DNA of 64,000 nt, from the NCBI GenBank assembly GCA_017519885.1, contig JAFWRO010000063.1, positions 62,001 to 126,000 of the forward strand, read 5' to 3'. Source of the stretch: Liminaster sp017519885. Its GTDB lineage: Bacteria > Bacteroidota > Bacteroidia > Bacteroidales > UBA3663. The notes under the pieces were generated by a model. The model saw only the letters and a list, made by a program, of their open reading frames with translations, searched no databases and was not told the DNA's origin. Made by a program: the position numbers and the translations under genes. This document shows positions 1-8,856 of this stretch, piece after piece (position 1 is the first letter of the stretch; every line of letters begins with the position of its first letter).

Positions 1-740
1 AGGATTCCATCGTCCGTGTCATCAACACGACTTCGGTATCCTCCGTCCAGCAGGACTATGTGGAGCAGCAGTTGGACAACAACAATCGCCTCATGCACGA
101 GCGAACGCGTCGCTACCAGATTGTGCTCGTCATGTCTGTGTTGCTCTTGTTGCTCCTCGGTGTGATAGTTCGCCAAAGGCTTCGTCAGAAGGATATGCTT
201 GTCCGCACGTATCTGGATGACGTCTTCCAGCTCAGGCAAGAGCTTGGCATGGAGCAGCAGCGCAGGCAGCAGTCCGACATCTCTCACTCTGCCGCCGAAG
301 CCGAAGCCCTCGAATCGACCCGCAAATCGAGGATGACCATCCAGCGCCTGTTCAAGGAGCGGATGGAACGTATCGACCGCATCGGCCTGGAATACTACAG
401 CAAGGAAGAGACGAAGGAATCGCGAAAGCTCATCTTCGACGAAGTGCAGAATGAGATCAGCGCCTTCAAGGATCCGAAGTTCCTGGCAAAGCTGATGTCG
501 GCCATCGACGCGAATTTCGACGGACTGATGTCCAAGGTGCAGCAGGATGGACTCTTCACCAAGGACGATGACCTGCACCTCCTGTGCCTGATGATCGCCG
601 GGTTCTCCACCAAATCGACTTGTGTGCTGATGAAGGTCGATAATCGCGACACGCTCTACAAGCGTCGGAGCCGTCTCCGTGAGCGTATTTTCACGTCAAA
701 ACTGCCCTATAAGGACGATTTGCTGCTCCTTTTGGACTGA
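1..740 (+). CDS. Membrane-anchored regulator with C-terminal helix-turn-helix-like region (5' end outside window)
   Basis: The frame is open from base 3 with no stop before it, so the gene starts upstream of the window and only about 245 C-terminal residues are visible. A short periplasmic-side stretch is followed by one strong membrane segment (leucine-rich, encoded around 120-170), then a long charged region likely to be coiled coil. The C-terminal block with LCLMIAGFSTKSTCVLM and YKRRSRLRERIF resembles the LuxR-like helix-turn-helix ends of Bacteroidales TPR-containing membrane regulators. In that family the missing N-terminus would carry TPR repeats in the periplasm; this is inferred, not seen. 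A terminator follows directly. Confidence 0.7.
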   Translation, partial: DSIVRVINTTSVSSVQQDYVEQQLDNNNRLMHERTRRYQIVLVMSVLLLLLLGVIVRQRLRQKDMLVRTYLDDVFQLRQELGMEQQRRQQSDISHSAAEAEALESTRKSRMTIQRLFKERMERIDRIGLEYYSKEETKESRKLIFDEVQNEISAFKDPKFLAKLMSAIDANFDGLMSKVQQDGLFTKDDDLHLLCLMIAGFSTKSTCVLMKVDNRDTLYKRRSRLRERIFTSKLPYKDDLLLLLD

Positions 741-803
741 TGTCAGATTCCTTTATCTGGCCGAAAAGTTAAAAAATATTAAGTCTTTGAATCTCAAATT
801 GAA

Positions 804-831
804 GCGTGCCCATAAAAGGCGCGCTTTTTTT
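804..831 (+). terminator. Rho-independent terminator after the regulator
   Basis: GCGTGCC and GGCGCGC form a 7-bp stem with one G-T pair around a CATAAAA loop, followed by a run of seven T. It lies 64 bp after the stop of the upstream regulator. Confidence 0.75.
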
Positions 832-864
832 GCTTTTGTCCGATGTTGTTTCAATAAAAGTGTG

Positions 865-873
865 TATCTTTGC
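865..873 (+). promoter_or_regulatory. Bacteroidetes -7 promoter box for the S74 protein at 990
   Basis: TATCTTTGC matches the TAnnTTTGC -7 consensus. The -33 element is not a good match (TTG at 846-848 is only 16 bp upstream). The predicted transcript start near 880 would place the inverted-repeat element 896-949 inside the leader. Confidence 0.6.
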
Positions 874-895
874 GGTGTAAAAGATGAATATTAGT

Positions 896-949
896 GGGGT
901 CGCAAAGCTCAAAATTATAATTTTCTTATAGTTTTGAGCGAAGCGACCC
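896..949. repeat. Inverted-repeat leader element, short copy
   Basis: Left arm GGGTCGC-AAA-GCTCAAAATTATAA and right arm TTATAGTTTTGAGC-GAA-GCGACCC pair as a 7-bp stem, a symmetric 3x3 internal mismatch, and about 14 further base pairs around a 5-nt loop. The same arms occur at 10171-10315 with a much longer interior. The element ends 40 bp before the ATG at 990 and lies just after a promoter box. It could be a leader RNA hairpin or a miniature mobile element. Confidence 0.75.
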
Positions 950-989
950 ATAAAAAAGCAAGTATCGAATCACACAATATTTTACCACT

Positions 990-2102
990 ATGAACACAAA
1001 AAAGTTATTCTCCTTCAGCCTGCTCATGGCGCTGGCACTTTCCATGTCGCTCTTTGCTGCAAATGCACCACAGCATGTCGGTGAACTGAACATCCCGTTG
1101 CATCCTGTTCCATCTGGCGGAACGCATCCCCGCATTCCCGGTCTTGTCCCCATCCAGTGCAACTTTCTGAATGGCAGTCTGACGTTCTCCTACACGGCCA
1201 ATCTCGGCTTGCTTCAGTGTGATGTCGTCCGTCAGTCCGACCAAGCTGTTGTCCAGGCTTCATTCAATGCCTGCGAAGAAGGTTCCGACAGCCTCTATGT
1301 TTCCGAAGAAGCTGGCGATTACCTCATCATGCTTACGACTGCCGACTCCACCCAATACACGGGTGAATACGTGCTTGATCCTGCGGACCCTTCGGGTGTC
1401 GGCTATGCAGTCCTGTTCGGAAATTCCCTCCCTGGCGGCTATGTGGCCAGTTATAATGGCTCCGTCATCGTGAATGGCGCCGTTGTTGCGCCGTCGCTGA
1501 TGGTTCCGTCCGATCCCGAACTGATGTCTGATATCAACGACCTCGACAGCAAACGCGGCTATCAGGGCATCATGGCGCTCGCCCCGTTGGAATACGTCAT
1601 CAGGCAAGAAGAAACTTCCACGGCGACTCCTGCTTTCGGCCTTCTGGCCGATGAGGTTGAGCAGGTTTATCCCGAGTTGGTGCGTGAAGATTCGCTCGGT
1701 AATAAGCAGGTGGATTACGCTGGGCTGATACCTTTGCTCATCCAAACCGTGCAGCATCTTTCTGCCGAAGTCGGTGTGTTGCAGCAAACCTTGGAGAACG
1801 TCCGTGCCAACATCGCTGCGAACAACACCTCAGGTATGGCAGAAGAAGGCTTCTTCGACCAGGAGGCATGTGTTTCTGTCGATGGCAGCTGTGAAATTAC
1901 TTATTCTCTGCCCGAGACGACACAAGTGGCAATGCTCTACATTTACGGCATTTCAGGCAAGATGGTCGGCAGCTACTCGCTTGATGGCAGAGGCAATGGC
2001 AAGCTCGTGGTTGACACCAGCAGGTTTGGCAAGGGTTCCTATATCTATACGCTGATAGCTGATGGGCGGTCTGTAGCCTCACGTCAGATGATTGTTCAAT
2101 AG
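990..2102 (+). CDS. Secreted protein with DUF3244-like, S74-chaperone-like and T9SS type A sorting domains
   Basis: The 370-aa product has a signal peptide (about 1-24, ending FAANA). Residues about 33-130 resemble DUF3244, a small beta-sandwich found in exported Bacteroidales proteins. Residues about 170-265 match the intramolecular chaperone domain of endosialidases and tail spikes (peptidase S74): YQGIMALAPLEY, then FGLLADEVEQVYPELV and VDYAGLIPLLIQTVQ. The usual self-cleavage motif S-D-x-R-x-K is not intact (SDPELM), so autocleavage is doubtful. The last 80 residues form a T9SS type A tail (ISGKMVGSY to SRQMIVQ), predicting export across the outer membrane and surface attachment. It shares domain order and tail with the gene at 3156. 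Confidence 0.8.
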   Translation: MNTKKLFSFSLLMALALSMSLFAANAPQHVGELNIPLHPVPSGGTHPRIPGLVPIQCNFLNGSLTFSYTANLGLLQCDVVRQSDQAVVQASFNACEEGSDSLYVSEEAGDYLIMLTTADSTQYTGEYVLDPADPSGVGYAVLFGNSLPGGYVASYNGSVIVNGAVVAPSLMVPSDPELMSDINDLDSKRGYQGIMALAPLEYVIRQEETSTATPAFGLLADEVEQVYPELVREDSLGNKQVDYAGLIPLLIQTVQHLSAEVGVLQQTLENVRANIAANNTSGMAEEGFFDQEACVSVDGSCEITYSLPETTQVAMLYIYGISGKMVGSYSLDGRGNGKLVVDTSRFGKGSYIYTLIADGRSVASRQMIVQ

Positions 2103-2112
2103 TTATAAGCAG

Positions 2113-3054
2113 ATGTTGAACCTTTATTCCGAAGAAATCAACTTGCGAACGATAAGCATGAATGTCTATTACCTGCTTCGCAAGAATCTGAAGGAGACGC
2201 TCATTGCGCAGCGCCAGGATCTGACCTATCAGTCAATCCTTGTGCGCTCGCAGTTGAGCGAGGAGTATCGCCGTGAATACCAGCGTGAAATCAGCCGATT
2301 GCTCGCCCTGGGTCGTTTCACCGTCTATCCGTCGCAAGACGATATGACGGTGGAGGTGGAGAGCGGCTTTGACGATTCGCTCCGACTCCCCTACGTGATT
2401 CACAAGGGGAAGCATCTCTATTTCCCGCGCAAATACTCGGTGGCTCAGGCTGTAGAGGCTTACAAGGGCTATATCTGCGGCGACCGTCTGCTCGGCAAGG
2501 GCGAAGACTTCGCACCCCATCAGTACCAGTCGAAAGATTTTCAGGTCCGCGATGGCGATGTTGTGGTCGATGTGGGCTGTGCCGAGGCGCTATTCTCCCT
2601 TGATGTGATTGAGCTGGCATCGAAAGTCTATCTGATAGAGCGTGACGGTATCTGGAAGGCTCCCTTGCGTGCCACGTTTGCCCCATATAAGGACAAGGCG
2701 GTATTTGTTCAGAAACTTGTTTCCGACAAGGATAGCCGCACCACGGTTTCCTTACCATCCCTGTTGAAGTGCGAGCCGTCCTCGCCGCTTTTCATCAAGA
2801 TGGATATCGAAGGGTATGAACCGAAAGTGGTTCGTACGCTCCTGCCCCTGCTCAGGGAGAGAGAAGGCATCACATTGTCCTGCTGCACTTACCATAACAA
2901 TGAGGATGCCGCCACGCTTGAACAACTTTTCCAGCAAGTGGGCTACCGCTATGAGTTCTCAAAAGGGTATATGCTCTTCGCTCGTTACGATCAGCCTGTA
3001 GCCCCGTATTTCAGACACGGGGTGATAAGGGCTTCCAACCTCACGCATTCTTGA
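2113..3054 (+). CDS. FkbM-family SAM-dependent methyltransferase
   Basis: The 313-aa product contains the FkbM methyltransferase core: the SAM-binding strand DVVVDVGCAEALFSLD (about residues 150-165), the acidic ribose-binding position in YLIERD, and the FIKMDIEGYEPKVV motif (about 222-235) diagnostic of this family. FkbM enzymes O-methylate small molecules or sugars in the cytoplasm. I chose the ATG at 2113; another ATG at 2158 is possible. It starts 10 bp after a T9SS cargo gene and precedes another, so a role in modifying a surface glycan is plausible but inferred. The target is unknown. Confidence 0.8.
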   Translation: MLNLYSEEINLRTISMNVYYLLRKNLKETLIAQRQDLTYQSILVRSQLSEEYRREYQREISRLLALGRFTVYPSQDDMTVEVESGFDDSLRLPYVIHKGKHLYFPRKYSVAQAVEAYKGYICGDRLLGKGEDFAPHQYQSKDFQVRDGDVVVDVGCAEALFSLDVIELASKVYLIERDGIWKAPLRATFAPYKDKAVFVQKLVSDKDSRTTVSLPSLLKCEPSSPLFIKMDIEGYEPKVVRTLLPLLREREGITLSCCTYHNNEDAATLEQLFQQVGYRYEFSKGYMLFARYDQPVAPYFRHGVIRASNLTHS

Positions 3055-3155
3055 AATCTTAAAGAGTTTAATTACCAATAATAACAATTAATCATTGCCA
3101 CGGATTATACTATACAATTAACACATTAATATCAACTTTTAAACATTCTACTATT

Positions 3156-4364
3156 ATGAAAAGAACAATTTTGTTAATTTTTGGTTGTTTAACAACTGTC
3201 AGTGTTTTTGCACAACTTACCGTTGATGCCAATGGCAATGTCGGTATTGGTGACACTCTCACCAGTTACAATTCACAACTTAGCGTAAATGGCGCAGGGC
3301 AAAATACAGCCACAGTTTATGTCAAGACAACTGATCGATACAGAGGTATCTATACAGAGAATTACACTACTAACAAAGATTGGACTTATGGTTTATATGG
3401 CAGAAGCTATGCTTCGACAAAGAAACATGTGGGTCTTGCAGGATTAGCGTCTAATAGTACACCTCTAAGTACTGGGCGAACTTTTGGAATCTTGGGTTGT
3501 GCTTCCAATGCTACCAATGGATATAATTGCGGAGTCTTTGGCGGTCTTGATGGCACGCAGAATGGCGGAGCAATAGTTGCGAGCATTTATCATGCTTGGG
3601 GATTCAGTTATGCTATTAATGGACGGTATGCAGGATATTTTGACGGACCTGTCTTAGCAACAGAAGAAGTGATAGCTCCATCATTCTCCGTTCCATCAAG
3701 TGCTTCAAATATTACGAATGTTAGTAACTTGGATGGAGAACGAAGTTATCAAGGTATCATGTCTCTCACTCCAGTTGAATACAAGCTTGCTTATTCGTTG
3801 GAGTTAGGGCCTGAAGTGATGGATACAATTTCTTCTGAAACAATGGCTGTTCTTGAAAAAGTTGCAGCTGAAAAGAAAGCCACTGCGCGCCCTCACTTTG
3901 GATTCGTTGCAGAAGAAGTTCAGAAATATTATCCTGAGCTTGTGCATCAAAACTCCAAAGGTGAACTGAGCGTAGATTACATTGGCTTGATACCATTGCT
4001 AATCCAAACCGTTCAGCAATTGGACGCAGAAGTTAAGGCCTTAAGAGCAGGAGAAGGTACTGTGAAGGGAATTGCCCCTGAAACAGATATGTATAATTCC
4101 GAGGATTATACTTCTGACGGGCATGACATTCAAATCTCCAACAATGGACTCTGTGAGATAGAATATACTCTGCCCGATGCAGTCAAGTCGGCAAAGCTAT
4201 TTATTTACAGTATATCAGGCAAGCTCATCGAAAGTCGGATTATCGATGAGCGAGGTGCTGGTAAGCTCTCTGTAGATACCAGTAAATTGAATAAGGGCAT
4301 TTATATTTACACAGTTATGGCAGATGGACAATCCGTCATTTCAAGACAGATGATTGTTCAATAA
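3156..4364 (+). CDS. Secreted S74-chaperone-like protein with T9SS type A sorting domain
   Basis: The 402-aa protein has a signal peptide ending VSVFAQ (about 1-20). Residues 20-170 resemble the Gly/Asn-rich trimeric beta stalk ('DANGNVGIGDT') found before S74 domains in tail-spike-like and surface proteins. Residues about 185-300 form the S74-like domain (YQGIMSLTPVEY, FGFVAEEVQKYYPELV, VDYIGLIPLLIQTVQQL). The Ser-Asp self-cleavage motif is absent. The C-terminal 80 residues are a T9SS type A tail ending RQMIVQ, nearly the same as in the gene at 990. Base composition is much AT-richer than the 990 gene, so the two are unlikely to be a recent duplication. It probably makes trimeric surface fibres; that is inference from the domain. 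Confidence 0.78.
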   Translation: MKRTILLIFGCLTTVSVFAQLTVDANGNVGIGDTLTSYNSQLSVNGAGQNTATVYVKTTDRYRGIYTENYTTNKDWTYGLYGRSYASTKKHVGLAGLASNSTPLSTGRTFGILGCASNATNGYNCGVFGGLDGTQNGGAIVASIYHAWGFSYAINGRYAGYFDGPVLATEEVIAPSFSVPSSASNITNVSNLDGERSYQGIMSLTPVEYKLAYSLELGPEVMDTISSETMAVLEKVAAEKKATARPHFGFVAEEVQKYYPELVHQNSKGELSVDYIGLIPLLIQTVQQLDAEVKALRAGEGTVKGIAPETDMYNSEDYTSDGHDIQISNNGLCEIEYTLPDAVKSAKLFIYSISGKLIESRIIDERGAGKLSVDTSKLNKGIYIYTVMADGQSVISRQMIVQ

Positions 4365-4428
4365 ACCATAGTTTTTATTTGTAAATTTCTTTTTGTTTAT
4401 ATATATAAACCAATAAAATACAACCACT

Positions 4429-5139
4429 ATGAAAAAGCTTTTATTTGTGTTATCAATGCTCATCATCGGCTTGCAGATGAATGGAGAGAATAAGTACTTT
4501 CCTTCAGGTACAACTTGGATTGAAATCAGTAAAACTAATTGGTGGTCCGATTGGGACACAACAACGTACATCGTTAAGGACGAGGTGCTACAGAACGGCA
4601 TTGCCTACAACGAGGTGCTTGCAAATGGCAAACGATATTGTCTTATTAGAGAAGAGGGTCCGTTGGTCTATATGTGGATCGATGAATATGAAAACGGCCT
4701 TTTGTATGATTTCGATTGGTGGGAAGGAAAAGATTATTTAATCGATTTTCCTGATCCTTTTGGCGCAGATGGTGAGTTTTATCATGATGTAATAAACAAA
4801 ATTGATGAAATGGTTCTTGAAGACGGTCAAACATATAAGATTTGGACTCCATATAACTTCGATGAAGGCGACTATATCATTTGTGGTGTAGGTGCAACAA
4901 ATGGTATTTTAAAATATTTTTGGCCTATTTTTATAGGTGAAGGAGATGGTCCTTGCCTATTAGAGTTCACTAGAGATGTCCAGCTGTATAATAAAGACAA
5001 CGGATTAAATGGACTTAAAGAGATGGGCACTGACAGCCGACAGAAGAGTACACGCTCCATACGTCTGAAGAGGAATGAAACTGGAGGATATGACTTACAA
5101 GTGAAGAATTCCGATGGATCTTGGCAGATTGTAAAATAA
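4429..5139 (+). CDS. Exported protein of unknown function
   Basis: The 236-aa protein has a typical signal peptide (MKKLLFVLSMLIIGLQMNG) and a mature part rich in Trp, Tyr and acidic residues. I recognise no catalytic motif. The layout (FPSGTTWIEI early, then repeated beta-strand-like segments) is typical of small Prevotella secreted proteins. The C-terminus (GGYDLQVKNSDGSWQIVK) is short and is not a clear T9SS tail. It lies 13 bp before the C25 peptidase gene and has the same low GC, so the two are probably co-transcribed. A perfect 16-bp palindrome, GTTTATATATATAAAC (4395-4410), lies 18 bp before its ATG. Confidence 0.65.
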   Translation: MKKLLFVLSMLIIGLQMNGENKYFPSGTTWIEISKTNWWSDWDTTTYIVKDEVLQNGIAYNEVLANGKRYCLIREEGPLVYMWIDEYENGLLYDFDWWEGKDYLIDFPDPFGADGEFYHDVINKIDEMVLEDGQTYKIWTPYNFDEGDYIICGVGATNGILKYFWPIFIGEGDGPCLLEFTRDVQLYNKDNGLNGLKEMGTDSRQKSTRSIRLKRNETGGYDLQVKNSDGSWQIVK

Positions 5140-5152
5140 AAAGACATTTGAT

Positions 5153-7378
5153 ATGAGACACATTTTATTAGCCTTGTTAGCGAGCTTTTCAGTTGAATTG
5201 TTGGCTGCTAATCAAAAGGAGGTTCGAACACTATGGTTTGATACCGAGCTGTTGTCCATATCTTCGGTAGAATGCGAGAATGGCTCAATTTATAGCCAGT
5301 TGGAATACAAAGGCATAGACACTAAAATAGAAGAACCAGGAATGCCCGAACTTCCTATTTGCTATTTGAACGTTCCCTTGCCGTTGGGTGCGACTAATAT
5401 CGATTTGATTGTCCAAAGAAGAAATATCATTTCCTTTGACCTGAATTATCCCGTTATACCAGTACAAGAGCTACCGACTACATCGCTTCTTTCAAGTGAA
5501 CCAGATTTTACGGATCCTTGCAAGGAGGTTTATTCAAAGCACTCAAAATTTCCAGAAAAGGAAGCATCGATAGCATGGACTCTGAACTCAACTGGTGTAA
5601 GTAATGAGGTTGTCATTGCAGTATACCCGATTGTTTATTCTCCAAAAATAAACACGATTGAACTCTCAAAATCCCTTACTGTCACCATTAATTATTCCAT
5701 TGATAGTAGGAACTCCCATAAGCAAGCGTTGCATAACCGCAGTTCGATTGGACTTCCTTTTTACGAGTATTGCATCATAACGCGTGACAGTCTTATACCT
5801 TCATTCGAGAAAATTATTGCATGGAAACGTACAAAGGGCATTGATGCAGGAGCAGTATCATTGGAGTCTATCTTGTTGAATTCCTACTGTTATGGAGATA
5901 CGGTATCGGGAATAAACGACGATGCAGGGAAAATCAGGCAATATCTCCAATATGCATATCAGTCAGGAAAAGGCAAGTATGTATTCTTCGGAGGTAATTA
6001 TACTAACTTGCCTTTAAGATATGGTACAGGAACTTATAATACATGGACTTATTTGACCGATGAATTGGCTGGTAATGTGCCAACAGACCAATATTTCAGT
6101 GAACTTAACACTAACTGGAATCAGGATAACGACATCTATTATGGAGAGTCTAATTATAACATGGACTACAATCCAGAACTGTTTGTTGGTAGATTATTGT
6201 GTGAGAAAAGCAAGGACATCTATAATTATACGGACAAACTGCTCAGATATGAAAGGAATCCTGGCAACGGAGATTTTGAGTATTTGAAGAAAGCTTTTTA
6301 TTGCCAAAGTGACCATACTCAGCAGTATCATGAAGCTCAGTATTTGGTCACGACTTGCAATGACATATTTACGACCAATACAATATTGGAAGAATTACCC
6401 AGACCGGGAGCGTGGAATCCGACTTTTCCGTCAGGAACCCAAGTCATTGACTCTATGAATGCACAGCAATATGGATATCTGAACTGGTTGGGTCATGGTC
6501 ATCCTTTGGCCATTTGTACAAAATCTGATAGTTTAAGAAAATCCGACGCTGTTTATGGTATCACTTCAATTCAAGTAGATAGTCTCCCATACATTAGGCG
6601 AGAGTCAGGAAATGGACTTGATAATTTGAACAATAAGGATTATCCAGCCATAGCCTATGCCATATCTTGCACAATCACCCCATTCGACATATATATGCCA
6701 GTTTACCAAGGATATCCCAATATCGGGCAATCCTTTACGATGGGCGAAGATTACGGAGGCCCAGCATTGATTGGTAATACAAGGGTAGGAGTGGTCTCTA
6801 TTTCCAAAAGATTGCAAGGAAAATTCAATGCAAAAATCAAAGAGTATTCTCTTGGAGAGGCTTTAAGTTATGCCAAGAAAGAGAATAATTACAGCAAACA
6901 CTACATGGCATTGACAACTAATCTTATAGGTTGCCCAGAGCTACACATGTGGACTAACATTCCAAGCTCATTTGGAAACATTGTGAAGAATGACACCAGT
7001 TCGTCCGATACGAACTTGTCATTTACCGCAAACAGCGACACTGTTGAAGTGGCAGTCCGGGATGTATGGGGAAATGATGATGTTGAATTATATACATTCC
7101 ATCCTTCATACAGTAATTTGACAATTCCAAATGGGAAGGGCAAGTTGATTACCTTGAAAGCTTTGAATCACCTGCCTACTATTTTGCCATCGGAGAACAA
7201 CTCGGCTGAAGTCCATGGAAGGAGGTATGTGTATGCCTCAGACATGACTCTCGGAGGTGGATCAAATTCCACCTTTACACTTGCTAACGATGCAGACATA
7301 TCCATAGAAAAAACTGGAGTCTTGAGACTGTCGAATGGTTTCCAGGTGAAGCCTGGTGCAAGGCTGGTAGTCAGATAG
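5153..7378 (+). CDS. Gingipain-like C25 family cysteine peptidase, secreted
   Basis: The 741-aa protein has a signal peptide and an N-terminal region (about 30-190) like the C25 propeptide (GMPELPICYLNVPLP). The peptidase region (about 200-600) contains NWLGHGHPL with His448 as the likely catalytic histidine and AYAISCTITPFD with Cys506 as the likely nucleophile. The two are about 58 residues apart, more than the roughly 33 in gingipain R, because of an insertion rich in Asn and Asp. The C-terminus (MTLGGGSNSTFTLAN to LSNGFQVKPGARLVVR) resembles the coathanger-type repeats that end some T9SS substrates rather than a type A tail. C25 peptidases are classic T9SS cargo, cleaving after Arg or Lys in characterised members; specificity here is not readable. 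A CotH-like gene follows after 17 bp. Confidence 0.8.
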   Translation: MRHILLALLASFSVELLAANQKEVRTLWFDTELLSISSVECENGSIYSQLEYKGIDTKIEEPGMPELPICYLNVPLPLGATNIDLIVQRRNIISFDLNYPVIPVQELPTTSLLSSEPDFTDPCKEVYSKHSKFPEKEASIAWTLNSTGVSNEVVIAVYPIVYSPKINTIELSKSLTVTINYSIDSRNSHKQALHNRSSIGLPFYEYCIITRDSLIPSFEKIIAWKRTKGIDAGAVSLESILLNSYCYGDTVSGINDDAGKIRQYLQYAYQSGKGKYVFFGGNYTNLPLRYGTGTYNTWTYLTDELAGNVPTDQYFSELNTNWNQDNDIYYGESNYNMDYNPELFVGRLLCEKSKDIYNYTDKLLRYERNPGNGDFEYLKKAFYCQSDHTQQYHEAQYLVTTCNDIFTTNTILEELPRPGAWNPTFPSGTQVIDSMNAQQYGYLNWLGHGHPLAICTKSDSLRKSDAVYGITSIQVDSLPYIRRESGNGLDNLNNKDYPAIAYAISCTITPFDIYMPVYQGYPNIGQSFTMGEDYGGPALIGNTRVGVVSISKRLQGKFNAKIKEYSLGEALSYAKKENNYSKHYMALTTNLIGCPELHMWTNIPSSFGNIVKNDTSSSDTNLSFTANSDTVEVAVRDVWGNDDVELYTFHPSYSNLTIPNGKGKLITLKALNHLPTILPSENNSAEVHGRRYVYASDMTLGGGSNSTFTLANDADISIEKTGVLRLSNGFQVKPGARLVVR

Positions 7379-7395
7379 CTTGACAAGCGTCGGTT

Positions 7396-8853
7396 ATGCG
7401 TACAATATTTATTCTACTGCTTTCCCTGTGCAGCGTCACGATCGCTGCACAGGAAAGCCAGTACGAGCAGATGAAGCAGTCCTTGGATGAGCACTCGCTG
7501 CCATTAGTGAATATGATTGTGGACATTGGCAAGGTCAACAAGCAAACATTTGTTGCAGGGGAGATTGAGATTGCTGATTTCCAACAGAGGACTGACCCTT
7601 CATCCCTCACTGTCAGATATAATTGCAAATATCGCCTTCGCGGTCGTACTGCACTCGCTAAAAGGAAGAAGTCGTTTGCTGTGAAGCTGTTTGACGAAAC
7701 AGGTGAAGACTTGGATGCCAACATCTTCGGAATCCGGAAAGAGAACAGCTGGATTCTCGATGCCATGGCCATTGACAGGATAAGGATGAGAAATCGCATC
7801 TGCTTTGACGTGTGGAACGAGATAAATCGAACACCATACGATACCAAGTATGATAATAGAAATGGTACGAAAGGAGTATTTGTGGAAGTATTCATCAATG
7901 GCACATATCAAGGCTTGTACTGCATGACCGACAAGGTTGACCGTAAACTTCTTGGACTGAAGAAAGCCAAGGTAGAGGGAGATGGAGCGGTTTCGATCCG
8001 TGGGATACTCTATAAGGGATACAATTGGAAAAAAGGGGTTGACCTCTTATCTTATAATGAGGCATCCACTGATATTGTGACGTGGAATGCCTTTGAACTG
8101 GATTATCCCGAAGACTATCCGTCTATCGATACGTGGCAGCCACTGATGGATCTCATTGATTTCTGCTCAGATGTAACCCCTGATGAAGTTTTCGTCGAAG
8201 AGTATCAGGATTATTTCTATCTGAGCAACTTGATCGACTTTGTGGTATTTGCCAATGCAATGTATATTAGGGACCATCTCTATTATAATACCTTCCTTTC
8301 GGTCATAGATATAAATCTGGCCCATCGCTTTCTTCTAACCCCATGGGATATGGACACTTCGCTGGGAGGCGATTTCAATGGCGCCTATCATGATGAAGTT
8401 GTAAATGTCGATCGTTTTGCACGTAGGGCTGGCCCATTCAATCGGTTGGGAACCCAGAACATCGACGGATTCAACGACCTTCTTGCCGCCAAATGGAAAG
8501 AATACAGCGAAACGCTCTTCTCATGCGACAGCATATCTCGTCGTTTGGACCATTATGCTGAGCAGTTTACCGTCTCAGGAGCTTGGGAAAGAGAACGCGC
8601 CAAGTGGAACGGTAATCCCGTTCCGCTTATGGAAAGTATTTACGACGAACTGGAGTATGTGAAAGACTGGTACGCCAGAAATTACGACAACCTCTGCGAC
8701 CAATACGGCACAAATGGTATAGACAGCATCCATTCGGACGAAAATCCTTCCTCCCACAGCGGCATCTATACGCTTGACGGTAGAAAGTTCGAAGGTAATG
8801 TGATGCAGAAAGGCATCTACATCGTAAATGGTAAGAAAGTGGTGGTGAAATGA
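7396..8853 (+). CDS. Secreted CotH-like kinase-fold protein with Prevotella-type T9SS tail
   Basis: The 485-aa protein has a signal peptide (about 1-18, ending TIAAQ). It shows the CotH pattern: a LRGRTALAKRKKSFAVKL block at about residue 82-100, LDAMAIDRIRMRNR, and downstream FANAMYIRDHLYYNTFL then LLTPWDMDTSLGGDF, in which the Asp residues match the metal-binding motif of CotH. Spore-coat CotH is a protein kinase; secreted Bacteroidetes relatives are mostly uncharacterised. The last 30 residues (YTLDGRKFEGNV, KGIYIVNGKKVVVK) are a short Prevotella-type sorting tail. The gene follows the C25 peptidase by 17 bp and ends 3 bp before the 42-bp palindrome array. Confidence 0.82.
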   Translation: MRTIFILLLSLCSVTIAAQESQYEQMKQSLDEHSLPLVNMIVDIGKVNKQTFVAGEIEIADFQQRTDPSSLTVRYNCKYRLRGRTALAKRKKSFAVKLFDETGEDLDANIFGIRKENSWILDAMAIDRIRMRNRICFDVWNEINRTPYDTKYDNRNGTKGVFVEVFINGTYQGLYCMTDKVDRKLLGLKKAKVEGDGAVSIRGILYKGYNWKKGVDLLSYNEASTDIVTWNAFELDYPEDYPSIDTWQPLMDLIDFCSDVTPDEVFVEEYQDYFYLSNLIDFVVFANAMYIRDHLYYNTFLSVIDINLAHRFLLTPWDMDTSLGGDFNGAYHDEVVNVDRFARRAGPFNRLGTQNIDGFNDLLAAKWKEYSETLFSCDSISRRLDHYAEQFTVSGAWERERAKWNGNPVPLMESIYDELEYVKDWYARNYDNLCDQYGTNGIDSIHSDENPSSHSGIYTLDGRKFEGNVMQKGIYIVNGKKVVVK

Positions 8854-8856
8854 TAA

